Assembly: GCF_001969855.1 (NCBI RefSeq)
Contig: NZ_MRBL01000001.1
Coordinates: 1 to 64,000, forward strand
Direction of reading: 5' to 3'
Length of the DNA: 64,000 nt
Source of the DNA: Bacillus haynesii
GTDB taxonomy: Bacteria; Bacillota; Bacilli; Bacillales; Bacillaceae
Made by a program: the position numbers and the translations under genes. Shown here piece by piece: positions 30,347 to 44,574 of this stretch. Numbering within the stretch: position 1 is the stretch's first letter; every line of letters begins with the position of its first letter. The notes under the pieces were generated by a model that was given only the letters and a program-made list of their open reading frames with translations, searched no databases and was not told the origin of the DNA.

Positions 30347-31039
30347 TTACTGAGACAGTTTTACGCCTTCTTCTTTCCATACCTTTTTAAAATCAGAAGC
30401 TGAGTCAGCTTCAATCAATTTTCCGCCGCCAGCATCAGCTACTTTTTTAAGCTTTGCTTTTTCTTTCACGGTTTTTACATCCAGCCCAACGATGTTGACG
30501 ATCGTTTTAATGTTGGATTTGCGCAGATCTTTTGCTGCCTGAACAGGGTCTCCTCCGCACGTTTCTTCACCGTCTGTCACGATGTAGACATAATTCTTAC
30601 CATCTTTATCGGCAAGATCTTCTTTTACATCATAAAGAGATTTTGCAATCGGAGACCAGCCTGTTGGCTTAATTCCGCTTAAAGCGTTTTCGAATGAGTT
30701 GGAAGAAAACGGCTGCAGATCATAGACGGTTTCTGTCGTACCGCAAGATACTTCTTTTCCGGAGTTTTTATTGTTGCCTTTATGTCCGAATACATTCAGC
30801 ATCACATTCGCATCGCTTGAAAGCAGGTCAGCAAAATCTGTTACGGATTCTTTGGCAATATCAAATTTTCTTTCTCCTTCAACCTTTTGTGCCATGCTGC
30901 CGCTTGCATCAAGTACAACTGCAACATTGACATCTTTTTTGCTGTTATCCGCATTTCCGTTTTCAGCCGCGAAAGCAGCAGCCGGAGCCAATGACAAAAG
31001 CATGGTGAACGTTGTTAACAGAGTAAACCTTTTTTTCAC
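30347..31039 (-). CDS. ywmD: Secreted von Willebrand factor A domain protein (YwmD-like)
   Basis: Exported protein of about 230 residues: a signal peptide ending at AAAFA-AENG, then a single vWA domain. The metal site is complete in outline, with VVLDASGSMAQ (DxSxS) and VTDGEETCGGDP. A pair of cysteines (SCGTTE and ETCGG) probably forms a disulfide. GTG 31039 is preferred (AAGGAAA nine bases upstream) over GTG 31048. It is a paralogue of the next gene, and the pair matches B. subtilis ywmC/ywmD. The ligand is unknown. Assignment of D versus C rests on gene order relative to spoIID. Confidence 0.82.
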   Translation of the reverse strand: MKKRFTLLTTFTMLLSLAPAAAFAAENGNADNSKKDVNVAVVLDASGSMAQKVEGERKFDIAKESVTDFADLLSSDANVMLNVFGHKGNNKNSGKEVSCGTTETVYDLQPFSSNSFENALSGIKPTGWSPIAKSLYDVKEDLADKDGKNYVYIVTDGEETCGGDPVQAAKDLRKSNIKTIVNIVGLDVKTVKEKAKLKKVADAGGGKLIEADSASDFKKVWKEEGVKLSQ

Positions 31040-31106
31040 CTTTCTCACTTTCCTTTCCGCATTTGTTTTTCGGACAGATCTTCCGTGTCAGATCTGGTCC
31101 ACCAAC

Positions 31107-31154
31107 ATCGTAAGAGAAGGCTTGATAGAAATAAATAGGCCGGATCTCCTTTTC
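31107..31154 (-). promoter_or_regulatory. Leader element shared with ywmC (ywmD copy)
   Basis: This 48-base stretch aligns without gaps to 32142-32189, with about 35 identical positions. On the minus strand the best-kept parts are GAAAAGGAGA, CCTATTTATTTCT and TACGAT. It lies about 70 bases upstream of the ywmD start. Promoter, operator or RNA leader element are all possible. Confidence 0.5.
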
Positions 31155-31372
31155 AAATTCACAAATTCTTCATAATACTTACGATAATCGATCGACACTT
31201 TCACTTAAGTCCTATCAAAAAAGTCCGCTAAAAGACTGTTTTCGTCCCAATAACACCACAGTGACGACAAATTACCCCTCCAAAGGATTCAGCAGGGTTC
31301 AACGTTCTGAAACAATAACTTAATATTTGTAAAGTGTTTCACTTGAGTTTTGACAATCTTTTCATCACAAAA

Positions 31373-31403
31373 GGAAAGCTGCGGAAACATGTCCACAGCT
31401 TTT
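31373..31403 (-). terminator. Terminator of ywmC
   Basis: AAAGCTG-x-GGA / TCC-x-CAGCTTT hairpin with one mismatch and T-rich flanks, eight bases past the ywmC stop. Confidence 0.72.
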
Positions 31404-31410
31404 TTCCAGT

Positions 31411-32097
31411 TTATTTAGAAAGCTCAATGGCTTCCTGAGTAAAAATTCTTTTGATGTCATTTTTAGTTTTTGCTTGGAAATATTCACCGCCGCCGGCTGC
31501 TGCGATGCTTGTCAATTGTCCGTGAAAATCTCCTTCATAATCAAAGCCGATCACGTTGACAACCGCATTAGCTTTGCGCAGTTCTGTTGCGACTTTTACC
31601 GGATTGCCACCGCATGTTTCCTCACCGTCTGTCAGCAGGTAGACGACGTTTTTCCCGTTGTTGTTCAGCTGATCAAGCGCGTTTTTGGCATCTTGCAGCG
31701 CGTTTGCGATCGGTGTCCATCCAGTCGGCCCGATGCCGTTTAATGAGTTACGGAAGCTTTGCTCGTCATACGTTTGGAACCCGTACACTCCTCTGATTGC
31801 ATTGCAGGATTGTACTTTTCCGGAATTTTTATTATTTCCCTCTGAACCGAAAACTCTCATGAGCACGTTTGCATTTTCAAGCTTAGAGCCAAAGCTGAAC
31901 GCCTCATTTTTGGCAAGCTCGTATTTTGAGACCCCGCCGATCTTTTTAGCCATGCTGCCGCTTGCATCAAGCATAATCGCAACGTTAGGCGAATCTTCGG
32001 CAACTGTTACCTCCTGTTTTTTCTCAGCTGCAAAAGCAGGCGAACCAAGGCTAAGAACCATAGCGGTCAAAATGCCCAATGTCAGTTTCTTCTTCAT
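31411..32097 (-). CDS. ywmC: Secreted von Willebrand factor A domain protein (YwmC-like)
   Basis: Exported protein of 228 residues with signal peptide (cleavage after SPAFA) and one vWA domain: IMLDASGSMAKK for the metal site, PTGWTPIANAL and LLTDGEETCGGNP. It shares these blocks and the two cysteines with the downstream paralogue at 30347, so the two arose by duplication. B. subtilis has the same pair next to spoIID. The site AAAGGGAG precedes ATG 32097. Surface or secreted adhesion-type role is possible; no function is established. Confidence 0.84.
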   Translation of the reverse strand: MKKKLTLGILTAMVLSLGSPAFAAEKKQEVTVAEDSPNVAIMLDASGSMAKKIGGVSKYELAKNEAFSFGSKLENANVLMRVFGSEGNNKNSGKVQSCNAIRGVYGFQTYDEQSFRNSLNGIGPTGWTPIANALQDAKNALDQLNNNGKNVVYLLTDGEETCGGNPVKVATELRKANAVVNVIGFDYEGDFHGQLTSIAAAGGGEYFQAKTKNDIKRIFTQEAIELSK

Positions 32098-32141
32098 TTC
32101 TCCCTTTCCCCTTTCTGAAATAAAGTCATTAACACATTATT

Positions 32142-32189
32142 ATCGTAGAAGAACACCAGGGAGAAATAAATAGGGCATGTCTCCTTTTC
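32142..32189 (-). promoter_or_regulatory. Leader element shared with ywmD (ywmC copy)
   Basis: Counterpart of 31107-31154. On the minus strand it contains GAAAAGGAGA followed by CCTATTTATTTCT. It lies about 45 bases before the ywmC start. An ATG here could open a 12-codon peptide, but its Shine-Dalgarno spacing is too short and the other copy lacks a start codon. Confidence 0.5.
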
Positions 32190-32381
32190 CTCGTTATTCA
32201 TTTCAGCATACAACAAGCGGATAAAACAGACTTTATAACCTGTGAATCCTTATGTTGACACGGCTTTTACGGCCTTTTGACGCTGTTCAGCAAGCCCTCC
32301 GGCACAGATTCTTGAAATATTTGTATAATATTTTGGTGTGCATCAACTTCATGAGAATGCCAAATTTTGATGACATTCAAA

Positions 32382-32413
32382 AAGACGCCGCCAATAAGGC
32401 AGACGTCTCTTTT
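32382..32413 (-). terminator. Terminator of spoIID
   Basis: AGACGTCTGCC / GGCGGCGTCT imperfect hairpin followed on the minus strand by TTTTTG, immediately past the spoIID stop. Confidence 0.75.
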
Positions 32414-33430
32414 TTATTTTTTCGCCATGTATTTATTTAAAAATTCAGCAGCATTGGCTACGGCTGTTCCTTTGTAATAATACTTGACGATGTCTTCTGC
32501 TTTTTTGCCGTCTTTCGCCATATAATGCGCTCCGTATTGACTCATTCCTACTCCATGTCCAAAACCTCTTGTCGTGAGGGTAATCTGATTCCCGTCGCGT
32601 TTCCAATCAAAGTCTGCCGATTTGAGGCCGAGCTTTTCCCGAATATCTCTTCCCTCAAGCTTCTTTCCATTGATGACGGCAGTCGCAACGCGTTTTCCCG
32701 GTGTTCTTTCTGTAATCTCTCCGATGCTGTTTGAGCTGGGCAGTTTGACACCAAGCTTTTGTTCAAATTCAGCGACAGTGAACGTTTTATGGTTCAGGAA
32801 TTTCGGCGACTTTGTATCCCAGGAGCTTTTCACACTTTGCAGGTACGGAATATCACTTGTCCAATAAGCCCCGGCATTCTCGGTGTACCCGTTGCTCGTC
32901 GAGAAAAACGAAGCGTCAATCGGCTTATGCTCATAGGTTAAAATTTTGCCTTGCGTACTGGCTACAGCTTCGGTCACTTTTTTGATTTTCCAATCGTAAT
33001 CCTTCTTCCACAGCCTGCGAAGTTCCTCTTTGTTTTTATACACCTGGAACATCTGTGTATCATCGACGAGCGAGCCTTTCGGCGATTGTACAGCTTGCTC
33101 TGATACCATTTGCCTCACAATATATGTGCGGGCTGCGAGCGCTTGTGCTTTTAAAGCTTCGATATCGAAATCAGCCGGCATTTCCGAGGCAACGACACCG
33201 ATGACATACTCTTCAAGCGGAATGTCTTCAACTTTCCGGTCAGCCGTTCTGTAGACCGGAATTGAAACGGGAGACTCTTTTAAGGTGACTTGCTTTTTTT
33301 CCTCTTGTTGCTGAGCGTGTTTTTCTGTTTTGATAGCCCCCGGTCCCCCGTGAAAAGGGAGGACAAGCAGTGTTGGTATGAGTAAAATCAGCATGCAGAT
33401 TCCTGCTAGTACAATAAATAGCTGTTTCAA
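32414..33430 (-). CDS. spoIID: Stage II sporulation protein D (lytic transglycosylase)
   Basis: Membrane-anchored peptidoglycan hydrolase of 338 residues. One N-terminal membrane segment (about 5-25) is followed by the SpoIID domain: PLEEYVIGVVASEMPADFDIEALKAQ, with Glu83 in the place of the catalytic Glu of B. subtilis, and near the end GFGHGVGMSQYGA. It cleaves septal glycan strands during engulfment together with SpoIIM and SpoIIP. Start is TTG 33430 with GGGGGC upstream. A sigma-E promoter is readable at 33463-33492, as expected for mother-cell expression. Confidence 0.95.
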   Translation of the reverse strand: MKQLFIVLAGICMLILLIPTLLVLPFHGGPGAIKTEKHAQQQEEKKQVTLKESPVSIPVYRTADRKVEDIPLEEYVIGVVASEMPADFDIEALKAQALAARTYIVRQMVSEQAVQSPKGSLVDDTQMFQVYKNKEELRRLWKKDYDWKIKKVTEAVASTQGKILTYEHKPIDASFFSTSNGYTENAGAYWTSDIPYLQSVKSSWDTKSPKFLNHKTFTVAEFEQKLGVKLPSSNSIGEITERTPGKRVATAVINGKKLEGRDIREKLGLKSADFDWKRDGNQITLTTRGFGHGVGMSQYGAHYMAKDGKKAEDIVKYYYKGTAVANAAEFLNKYMAKK

Positions 33431-33462
33431 ATCAGTGCCCCCATTTCTGTTTTGTCTCTTTC

Positions 33463-33492
33463 ATTTTATGGGCGGGGACAAGCTAATATGAC
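33463..33492 (-). promoter_or_regulatory. Sigma-E promoter of spoIID
   Basis: On the minus strand GTCATATT (33485-33492), 14 bases, then CATAAAAT (33463-33470). This fits the mother-cell sigma-E consensus very well and lies 33 bases from the spoIID start codon. Confidence 0.8.
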
Positions 33493-33582
33493 TGTACTTT
33501 TCAACTGCGCCTGCGTATTTTAAAAGCCATTCTTGTGCATAATGATAGATATGGGAGGCATACTGATATAGAATACTTGAAA

Positions 33583-33622
33583 CGTAAAAATCAGTATGCC
33601 GTATGACATACTGATTTCACGT
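33583..33622 (-). terminator. Terminator of the murAA operon
   Basis: Stem CGTGAAATCAGTATG / CATACTGATTTTTACG with an eight-base loop, just past the murAA stop. A third copy of the arm (CATACTGAT, 33559-33567) lies beyond it and could compete for pairing. Confidence 0.8.
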
Positions 33623-33626
33623 TGAT

Positions 33627-34937
33627 TTATGCATTTAAATCGGATACAACTTCTTTATTTTCAATATGAACTGCTTCTTCATCGTTAACGCGCTCAATAT
33701 CAGCGCCGAGACCGGCAAGTTTTTGGTGGAAGTTGACATATCCCCGATCTAAATGTTTTAATTCGGTTACGCGTGTATGACCGTCAGCGACAAGACCAGC
33801 AAGGATAAGAGCTGCGCCGGCGCGAAGGTCCGTTGCGGCCACCTCAGCACCTTGAAGCTGCACGGGACCATTAATGATGACAGAACGGCCTTCGATTTTA
33901 ATATCTCCGTTCATCCGGCGGAATTCTTCCGCATGCATGAAGCGGTTCTCGAAGACGGTTTCTGTGATCATGCTGGTTCCATTTGCGCGCATCAAAAGGG
34001 CCATCATCTGTGACTGCATATCAGTCGGGAAACCTGGATGTGGCATTGTTTTTAAATCAATAGGCTTCAATTCAGAAGGGCCGATGATCCGAAGACCGTC
34101 TCCTTCTTCAAAGATTTGAACGCCCATTTCTTCCATTTTCGCAATTAAAGATGTTAAGTGCTCAGGAACCGCTCCCTTTACCAGTACATTCCCTTCGGTA
34201 ATCGCCGCAGCAACCATGAACGTTCCCGCCTCAATCCGGTCAGGAATAATGGTATGTTTTGTACCATGAAGCGCCTTAACGCCTTCAATTTTAATGGTGC
34301 CTGTACCGGCACCCCGAATTTTACCGCCCATTGCATTGATATAGTTAGCCAGATCAACGATTTCAGGCTCTTTAGCAACGTTTTCAAGCGTTGTTGTGCC
34401 CTCAGCTAAAGCTGCAGCCATAATCAGGTTTTCAGTTGCTCCGACACTAGGGAAATCAAGGTAAATTTTCGCTCCTTGAAGACGGCCTTCTACAGTCGCT
34501 TCAATAAAGCCGTTTCCGACCTTAATTTTTGCCCCCATTGCTTCAAAACCTTTCAGATGCTGGTCGATCGGTCTTGAACCGATTGCACATCCTCCAGGCA
34601 AAGCCACTCTCGAATGACCTGTGCGAGCAAGAAGCGGACCCATCACCAATACAGATGCGCGCATTTTACGAACATATTCAAACGGAGCTTCCGTAGACAA
34701 AGTGCGAGATGCATCAACCGTTACTGTATTATTTTCAAAATGTACATTTGCGCCTAAATGACGTAACACTTCGTTAATCGTATATACATCGGAGAGCGTA
34801 GGCACATCACATATTACGCTTTTTTCTTCACTGGCTAATAAAGATGCAGCGATAACTGGTAAAACGGCATTTTTTGCTCCTTCAACTTTGACTGTGCCGT
34901 TTAACTTTCGACCGCCGCGGACGATGATTTTTTCCAA
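33627..34937 (-). CDS. murAA: UDP-N-acetylglucosamine 1-carboxyvinyltransferase MurAA
   Basis: First committed enzyme of peptidoglycan synthesis; it transfers enolpyruvate from PEP to UDP-GlcNAc. The 436-residue protein begins [27 protein letters not shown], with the conserved substrate-binding Lys/Asn. It carries the catalytic, fosfomycin-reactive Cys117 in [15 protein letters not shown]. Start is TTG 34937 with the strong site GGAGGGG. It lies downstream of ywzB and ywmB in the same direction. A terminator with an unusual third repeat follows. Confidence 0.97.
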   Translation of the reverse strand: MEKIIVRGGRKLNGTVKVEGAKNAVLPVIAASLLASEEKSVICDVPTLSDVYTINEVLRHLGANVHFENNTVTVDASRTLSTEAPFEYVRKMRASVLVMGPLLARTGHSRVALPGGCAIGSRPIDQHLKGFEAMGAKIKVGNGFIEATVEGRLQGAKIYLDFPSVGATENLIMAAALAEGTTTLENVAKEPEIVDLANYINAMGGKIRGAGTGTIKIEGVKALHGTKHTIIPDRIEAGTFMVAAAITEGNVLVKGAVPEHLTSLIAKMEEMGVQIFEEGDGLRIIGPSELKPIDLKTMPHPGFPTDMQSQMMALLMRANGTSMITETVFENRFMHAEEFRRMNGDIKIEGRSVIINGPVQLQGAEVAATDLRAGAALILAGLVADGHTRVTELKHLDRGYVNFHQKLAGLGADIERVNDEEAVHIENKEVVSDLNA

Positions 34938-34969
34938 GGTATTCCCCTCCGCGTCCCAATTTCTCTATA

Positions 34970-35713
34970 TTAATATTCAGTCGTGACGATTGGTGTGCCA
35001 ACCGTGACGGTAAGTTTTTCGCCCATTCCCGCATTTCTAAGCGAGACTTGCAGATTCATAAGGTGTTTTTCTGTCTTGATGGATTCTTTCCATTCGTTAG
35101 TGTAAGCAGAAACAGAAACGAAATTTGGTTCGATTAAATCTTCAACTGACTTTGCATCAAATTCATGTACTAGTTCATTTGCTTTTTTTTGCAAAACAAC
35201 ATTCATCATACCATTTAAATGGCCCTTTAGACAAGTAAAAATTGCGGTCTTTTCTCGCATTATGTCGAATGCATCCCGTTCAAACTGCTTATATGTAGCA
35301 TTCCAGTTTTCCCGTGGTCCCGCGCCTTTTTGCTCATACAATAAATACGAAACAAGTCTCTGGTTTTTGTGGGTGGATACCAAATGTATTTTGGAATTGA
35401 TGTGATTTTTTTTGTCCTGAAAAACACCTGTCGCTTTAACTGTATCATCGTCTTCCCGAGTTAAGGTCCATTGATATTGTCGATGCTGTTTCTTGAAATG
35501 TTTCAGTTTTGCAAAAAAATCTTTTTCACTTAGGGTAAGCTGCTTTTTTGTATGCAGGGTCCATTCTTCAAGCTCGACATCATGGCGGCTCAAACCTTCC
35601 GCAAGCTGTTCCAGCGGCGTATTGCCCGCTGCTTCAAGCGATTGAAAGACATGAACAATTAAAAATAAAACCACAATAAAAATGAGGGCATTAACCGTTT
35701 GTTTTGTCTTCAT
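34970..35713 (-). CDS. ywmB: YwmB-family protein
   Basis: Protein of 247 residues with an N-terminal hydrophobic segment (about 8-26), probably a signal anchor, and an extracellular soluble domain. The family (YwmB, TATA-box-binding-like fold) is found in spore-forming Firmicutes and has no proven function. Gene order between ywzB and murAA equals B. subtilis. The mature part contains one Cys (FTCLKGHLNG). Co-transcription with murAA 32 bases on is likely. Confidence 0.86.
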   Translation of the reverse strand: MKTKQTVNALIFIVVLFLIVHVFQSLEAAGNTPLEQLAEGLSRHDVELEEWTLHTKKQLTLSEKDFFAKLKHFKKQHRQYQWTLTREDDDTVKATGVFQDKKNHINSKIHLVSTHKNQRLVSYLLYEQKGAGPRENWNATYKQFERDAFDIMREKTAIFTCLKGHLNGMMNVVLQKKANELVHEFDAKSVEDLIEPNFVSVSAYTNEWKESIKTEKHLMNLQVSLRNAGMGEKLTVTVGTPIVTTEY

Positions 35714-35848
35714 TCCGCATCATCCTCTCCTACTCTCCATTGTTGACGGATCGCAGGAAAAGCATACGTGGAAAAACAAGGTCCCAGGTGATTTTGCGGA
35801 ACGCGGCGTTACCCACATTCGTCCATTCCCAAAAATTCTTTTACTCAA

Positions 35849-36082
35849 TCATGAAAATAAATTTTGAAGCTGTCTGGAATAATAAAGATAGTCCAAGAAA
35901 AAATTGCTGACGGTGGAGCCGACGGCGATGGTAATGATGATCATTAACACCCTCGCCTGAATGACTTTTCCTTTCCTGATAAGCGGATCAATATTGACCG
36001 CCAGAAGAGCCCACCAAGTCAATGCAATAAAAAAAAGATGAACGATGATACTGACAGCAGCCTGTTGTCCGATCTCTTCCAT
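35849..36082 (-). CDS. ywzB: Small membrane protein YwzB (DUF1146)
   Basis: Protein of 77 residues with two membrane segments (about 8-30 and 43-65) joined by the polar loop NIDPLIRKGKVIQARV. The conserved core ALLAVNIDPLI identifies DUF1146. Function unknown. It is the first gene of the ywzB-ywmB-murAA group, downstream of a promoter-like pair at 36182-36210; 135 bases separate it from ywmB. Confidence 0.85.
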   Translation of the reverse strand: MEEIGQQAAVSIIVHLFFIALTWWALLAVNIDPLIRKGKVIQARVLMIIITIAVGSTVSNFFLDYLYYSRQLQNLFS

Positions 36083-36181
36083 TATTGATGACGCCTCCTT
36101 ACGTTCAGCCGGTCTGGTGCTTCCGGCCTGCCTAGTCTCTTCTGCTGTAGGGTAAAGGAATGATGCCGGTCATTTCAAGTC

Positions 36182-36210
36182 ATTTTAACAGTTTTGATGT
36201 TTCATGTTAA
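36182..36210 (-). promoter_or_regulatory. Candidate sigma-A promoter of ywzB-ywmB-murAA
   Basis: On the minus strand TTAACA (36205-36210), 17 bases, TAAAAT (36182-36187). It is about 100 bases upstream of ywzB. Confidence 0.5.
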
Positions 36211-36426
36211 GACGTTCATGGATAGAACTTTTTCCCATAGATGGAGTATCCTCTGTTGCCTGAGGCGTATGTTGAGGAGCTTACTTGAATGCCTTACGTC
36301 CTCTTTTTGGTGGAAGAGAACATAGCTTACTATTTTGTATTATAGATAGATTCAAACTAAAAAGGCGAACAATTTGTGAACATTTTTCAACATTTTCAAT
36401 TCTGTTTGATCATGAATATAAAAGAA

Positions 36427-36457
36427 CCCTTCCCATCCTTAAATATGGGAAGGATCC
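36427..36457 (-). terminator. Terminator of the atp operon
   Basis: CCTTCCCAT / ATGGGAAGG hairpin with a short AT-rich loop, followed on the minus strand by TTCTTTTATA, seven bases past the atpC stop. Confidence 0.85.
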
Positions 36458-36463
36458 TTATCT

Positions 36464-36871
<408 letters not shown>

Positions 36872-36882
36872 CTAGGACCAGA

Positions 36883-39190
<2,308 letters not shown>

Positions 39191-39272
39191 TCACCACCTT
39201 TTTGTTTTCAAATTCACTTCGAATTTACGTGAAAAAGAGAGAAAAAGAAGATCTTTTTCTCACTTCAAATGT

Positions 39273-40781
<1,509 letters not shown>

Positions 40782-40788
40782 TTAGGTT

Positions 40789-41343
40789 TCACCCCTTCTT
40801 TCGATTTTCGCCTGCTAATTGACGTTCTATCCGGTCAAGCTTTCCTCTTACACTGCCGTCATAAATACGGTTTCCGATGCGGATTTTCACACCGCCGATC
40901 AGATCCGGATTCACTTCGTTTCTGACGCGCAGTGAAGCGGCGCCTGCTTCTTTCGCAAACACTTGAGAAAAAGAGGAAATTTCCTCTTCGCTGAGCGGTT
41001 TTACAGAGTATACGATCGCATCTTCCGTCCCGCGGAACCGGTTCGCCATTTTGACATATTCGTCCGCGAGATCCGGGACGATTGACGTGCGGCTGCGGTC
41101 AACGAGAAGATAAAGCGTATGTAAGACTGCAGTCGAAACGGATCCGAACGAGTCTTTTAAAATCTGCTTTTTCTTTTCAGCGGGCACTTTAGGATGACTC
41201 AGAACGGCATTGAGGTCTTTATGATCAATAAATATCTTCTTAACGACGGTCAGCTCTTCTTCTATTTCATTGACCTGCTTGGATTCAAGGGCAATGTCAA
41301 ACAGAGCGGCTGCGTAGCGTTTGGAGACAGCTGATTGGCTCAT
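40789..41343 (-). CDS. atpH: ATP synthase F1 subunit delta
   Basis: Peripheral-stalk subunit of 184 residues that links alpha to the b dimer. N-terminal helical domain ([13 protein letters not shown]) and C-terminal family signature [33 protein letters not shown]. Its ATG overlaps the atpF stop (ATGA at 41340-41343), so the two are translationally coupled. Confidence 0.97.
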   Translation of the reverse strand: MSQSAVSKRYAAALFDIALESKQVNEIEEELTVVKKIFIDHKDLNAVLSHPKVPAEKKKQILKDSFGSVSTAVLHTLYLLVDRSRTSIVPDLADEYVKMANRFRGTEDAIVYSVKPLSEEEISSFSQVFAKEAGAASLRVRNEVNPDLIGGVKIRIGNRIYDGSVRGKLDRIERQLAGENRKKG

Positions 41344-41858
41344 CGGCTCTCTCCTACTTCTTTAAGATAGTCTTGGATCAATTTTTCCTGGGCTTGTTCG
41401 TCCAGCTCTTTTTCGATCACTTTAGAAGCGATCATCACAGACAATGATGCAACCTGCTCGCGCAGCGCGCTGACAGCCTGGTCTCTTTCTTTGACGATCT
41501 CGCTTCTGGCTGATTCTTTCATGCGTTCTGCTTCCTGGCGCGCAGCCTTGATGATTTCATCCTTTTGCTGTTCACCCAGTTTTTTCGCGTTTTCAATCAG
41601 AGACTGGGATTCTTCGCGTGCTTCTTTCAAAAGCGCCTGCTGCTCTTCAATGAGTTTCTTCGCTTCTTCATTCTTTTTCTCGGCAGAGGAGATCTCTCCG
41701 GTAATGTAGTCTTCACGCTCTTTCATTATATTTAATAGCGGCCCTAAAGCGTATTTCTTCAAGAGCGCTAACAAAATCAGCATGGCAACAAGCTGGAACA
41801 GCATTGTTCCGGCGTTAAACCCTACTCCAGCACCCATAACCTGTGGTAAAAAAGACAT
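41340..41858 (-). CDS. atpF: ATP synthase Fo subunit b
   Basis: Peripheral-stalk protein of 172 residues: one N-terminal membrane helix ([16 protein letters not shown]) and a long charged coiled coil (residues about 35-150), ending in [20 protein letters not shown] as in B. subtilis. ATG 41858 is chosen because AAGGGAG lies 12 bases upstream; the TTG at 41870 is directly adjacent to that site and cannot use it. Confidence 0.96.
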   Translation of the reverse strand: MSFLPQVMGAGVGFNAGTMLFQLVAMLILLALLKKYALGPLLNIMKEREDYITGEISSAEKKNEEAKKLIEEQQALLKEAREESQSLIENAKKLGEQQKDEIIKAARQEAERMKESARSEIVKERDQAVSALREQVASLSVMIASKVIEKELDEQAQEKLIQDYLKEVGESR

Positions 41859-42031
41859 CGAATACGGCAACTCCCTTCTTGCAGATTATCTCTCCGAGGC
41901 CATCGAAAAATGTTCTCCCTCTTTTTTCATGAGGATGTTTCTTCCGGCCGTTATAACAGTTCAAGCAACCATAAAGCAATGGCGAAGGCCTCTTGCAGTG
42001 ATCTTCGCCATTTTACTAGTTATATAAGTTT

Positions 42032-42259
<228 letters not shown>

Positions 42260-42293
42260 TTAAATTGTTATCCTTATCGGATATGTCTTATTT

Positions 42294-43416
<1,123 letters not shown>

Positions 43417-43647
43417 CAAATACGCTCCTGATGTGAAAATTTTAAAATCTATCTTACGATTACGGTAAACTAGGCGGTCTGACCATTTTACAGAACGTAG
43501 TGTTCTGCTCAAGACTTCACACAGTCCGAAAATTCTCGGGCCGATGATCTGTCTGTCGCCTGTAAATATGGGGTTTTCAAAGGATTTTAACAGAGGACTG
43601 GTCATTATGATAACCGCTATGAAAACCTTATCATAATAGCCTATTTT

Positions 43648-43676
43648 AGCATACAATAGCCCCCCTGAGGTGTCAA
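43648..43676 (-). promoter_or_regulatory. Sigma-A promoter of the atp operon
   Basis: On the minus strand a perfect TTGACA (43671-43676), 17 bases and TATGCT (43648-43653). About 220 bases lie between the expected start site and the atpI ATG. Confidence 0.82.
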
Positions 43677-43786
43677 TCTGTTTAAAGTTAAAAAACTGTT
43701 CATATTCACAGCAGCTCTCACAAAATGTTCACAAATTCGCCTCATTTAAGACGCACACATGTTTAATTATGGTATAAAACACAAAA

Positions 43787-43813
43787 AAAGAAAACCCTTT
43801 TTCAGGATTTTCT
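43787..43813 (-). terminator. Terminator of upp
   Basis: AGAAAATCC / GGGTTTTCT hairpin followed on the minus strand by a long T run, five bases past the upp stop. Confidence 0.8.
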
Positions 43814-43817
43814 TACA

Positions 43818-44447
43818 TTATTTCGTTCCGAACATGCGGTCTCCGGCGTCGCCCAATCCGGGAACGATATAACCTTTTTCATTTAGTTTTTCATCCAGAG
43901 CGGCAATGTAAATGTCAACATCAGGATGATGCTTCTGCACTTCGTCCACACCTTCCGGAGCAGCGATCAGACACATAAAACGGATATTTTTTGCGCCGCG
44001 TTTCTTCAAGCTGTTCAGCGCCTCTACCGCCGAACCCCCGGTTGCCAGCATCGGATCGACAACGATGAATTCGCGTTCTTCAACATCGGATGGAAGCTTG
44101 ACATAATACTCAACAGGCTTCAATGTTTCAGGGTCACGGTAAAGCCCGACATGTCCGACTTTTGCAGCAGGAATCAGCTTCAAAATTCCGTCTACCATTC
44201 CAAGCCCTGCTCTGAGAATCGGAACAACCCCGAGTTTTTTTCCGGCGATGACGTTTGACTTTGCCATTTGCACAGGAGTTTCTACATTCACTTCCTCCAG
44301 CGGCAGGTCTCGCGTAATCTCAAATGCCATCAGCGTTGCAACCTCATCAACAAGCTCTCTGAATTCTTTCGTTCCGGTCTTTACGTCACGGATGTATGTA
44401 AGCTTATGCTGTATAAGAGGGTGATCAAACACATATACCTTTCCCAT
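43818..44447 (-). CDS. upp: Uracil phosphoribosyltransferase
   Basis: Pyrimidine salvage enzyme of 209 residues that makes UMP from uracil and PRPP. PRPP-binding loop [12 protein letters not shown] and the uracil-binding C-terminal segment [17 protein letters not shown] are both intact. ATG 44447 yields the standard start [16 protein letters not shown]; the frame extends ten codons further without support. Own promoter at 44486-44514. Confidence 0.97.
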   Translation of the reverse strand: MGKVYVFDHPLIQHKLTYIRDVKTGTKEFRELVDEVATLMAFEITRDLPLEEVNVETPVQMAKSNVIAGKKLGVVPILRAGLGMVDGILKLIPAAKVGHVGLYRDPETLKPVEYYVKLPSDVEEREFIVVDPMLATGGSAVEALNSLKKRGAKNIRFMCLIAAPEGVDEVQKHHPDVDIYIAALDEKLNEKGYIVPGLGDAGDRMFGTK

Positions 44448-44485
44448 ATCCGTTTTCAGCTCCTTTTTTTCACACACTTCTATTG

Positions 44486-44514
44486 ATTCTACATAAAAAA
44501 ACAGCTTGTTTCAA
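44486..44514 (-). promoter_or_regulatory. Sigma-A promoter of upp
   Basis: On the minus strand TTGAAA (44509-44514), 17 bases, TAGAAT (44486-44491). Confidence 0.65.
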
Positions 44515-44539
44515 CAAAAATCAGGAGACAATTTTATGA

Positions 44540-44568
44540 AAAAAGCCGCCCCTTTAGGGAGCGGCACA
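44540..44568 (-). terminator. Terminator of glyA
   Basis: GCCGCTCCC / GGGGCGGC hairpin followed on the minus strand by six T, six bases past the glyA stop. Confidence 0.9.
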
Positions 44569-44574
44569 AATATC

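Larger units (their letters stand above)
31040..31410. other. Intergenic region ywmD-ywmC
   Basis: AT-rich region of 371 bases without a credible gene. It contains the ywmC terminator and, at 31107-31154, a 48-base element that is also present upstream of ywmC. Confidence 0.5.
32098..32413. other. Intergenic region ywmC-spoIID
   Basis: Region of 316 bases with no credible gene. It holds the second copy of the shared leader element (32142-32189) and the spoIID terminator near 32382-32413. Confidence 0.5.
36083..36463. other. Intergenic region atpC-ywzB
   Basis: 381 bases without a credible gene on either strand. It holds a promoter-like pair for ywzB (36182-36210) and the atp operon terminator (36427-36457). 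Confidence 0.5.
43417..43817. other. atp operon leader and upp terminator region
   Basis: 401 bases without a credible gene. It contains the atp promoter (43648-43676), a long 5' untranslated leader of about 220 bases and the upp terminator near 43787-43813. Confidence 0.6.

Noticed and set aside
32142-32189. A 12-codon leader peptide (MPYLF...) in the ywmC leader
   Set aside because: The ribosome binding site is two bases from the ATG and the ywmD copy has no start codon, so peptide translation is unlikely.
43417-43656. 80 additional N-terminal codons for atpI
   Set aside because: They extend back to the promoter, are not seen in the B. subtilis protein, and the ATG at 43416 has a good AGGAGC site.
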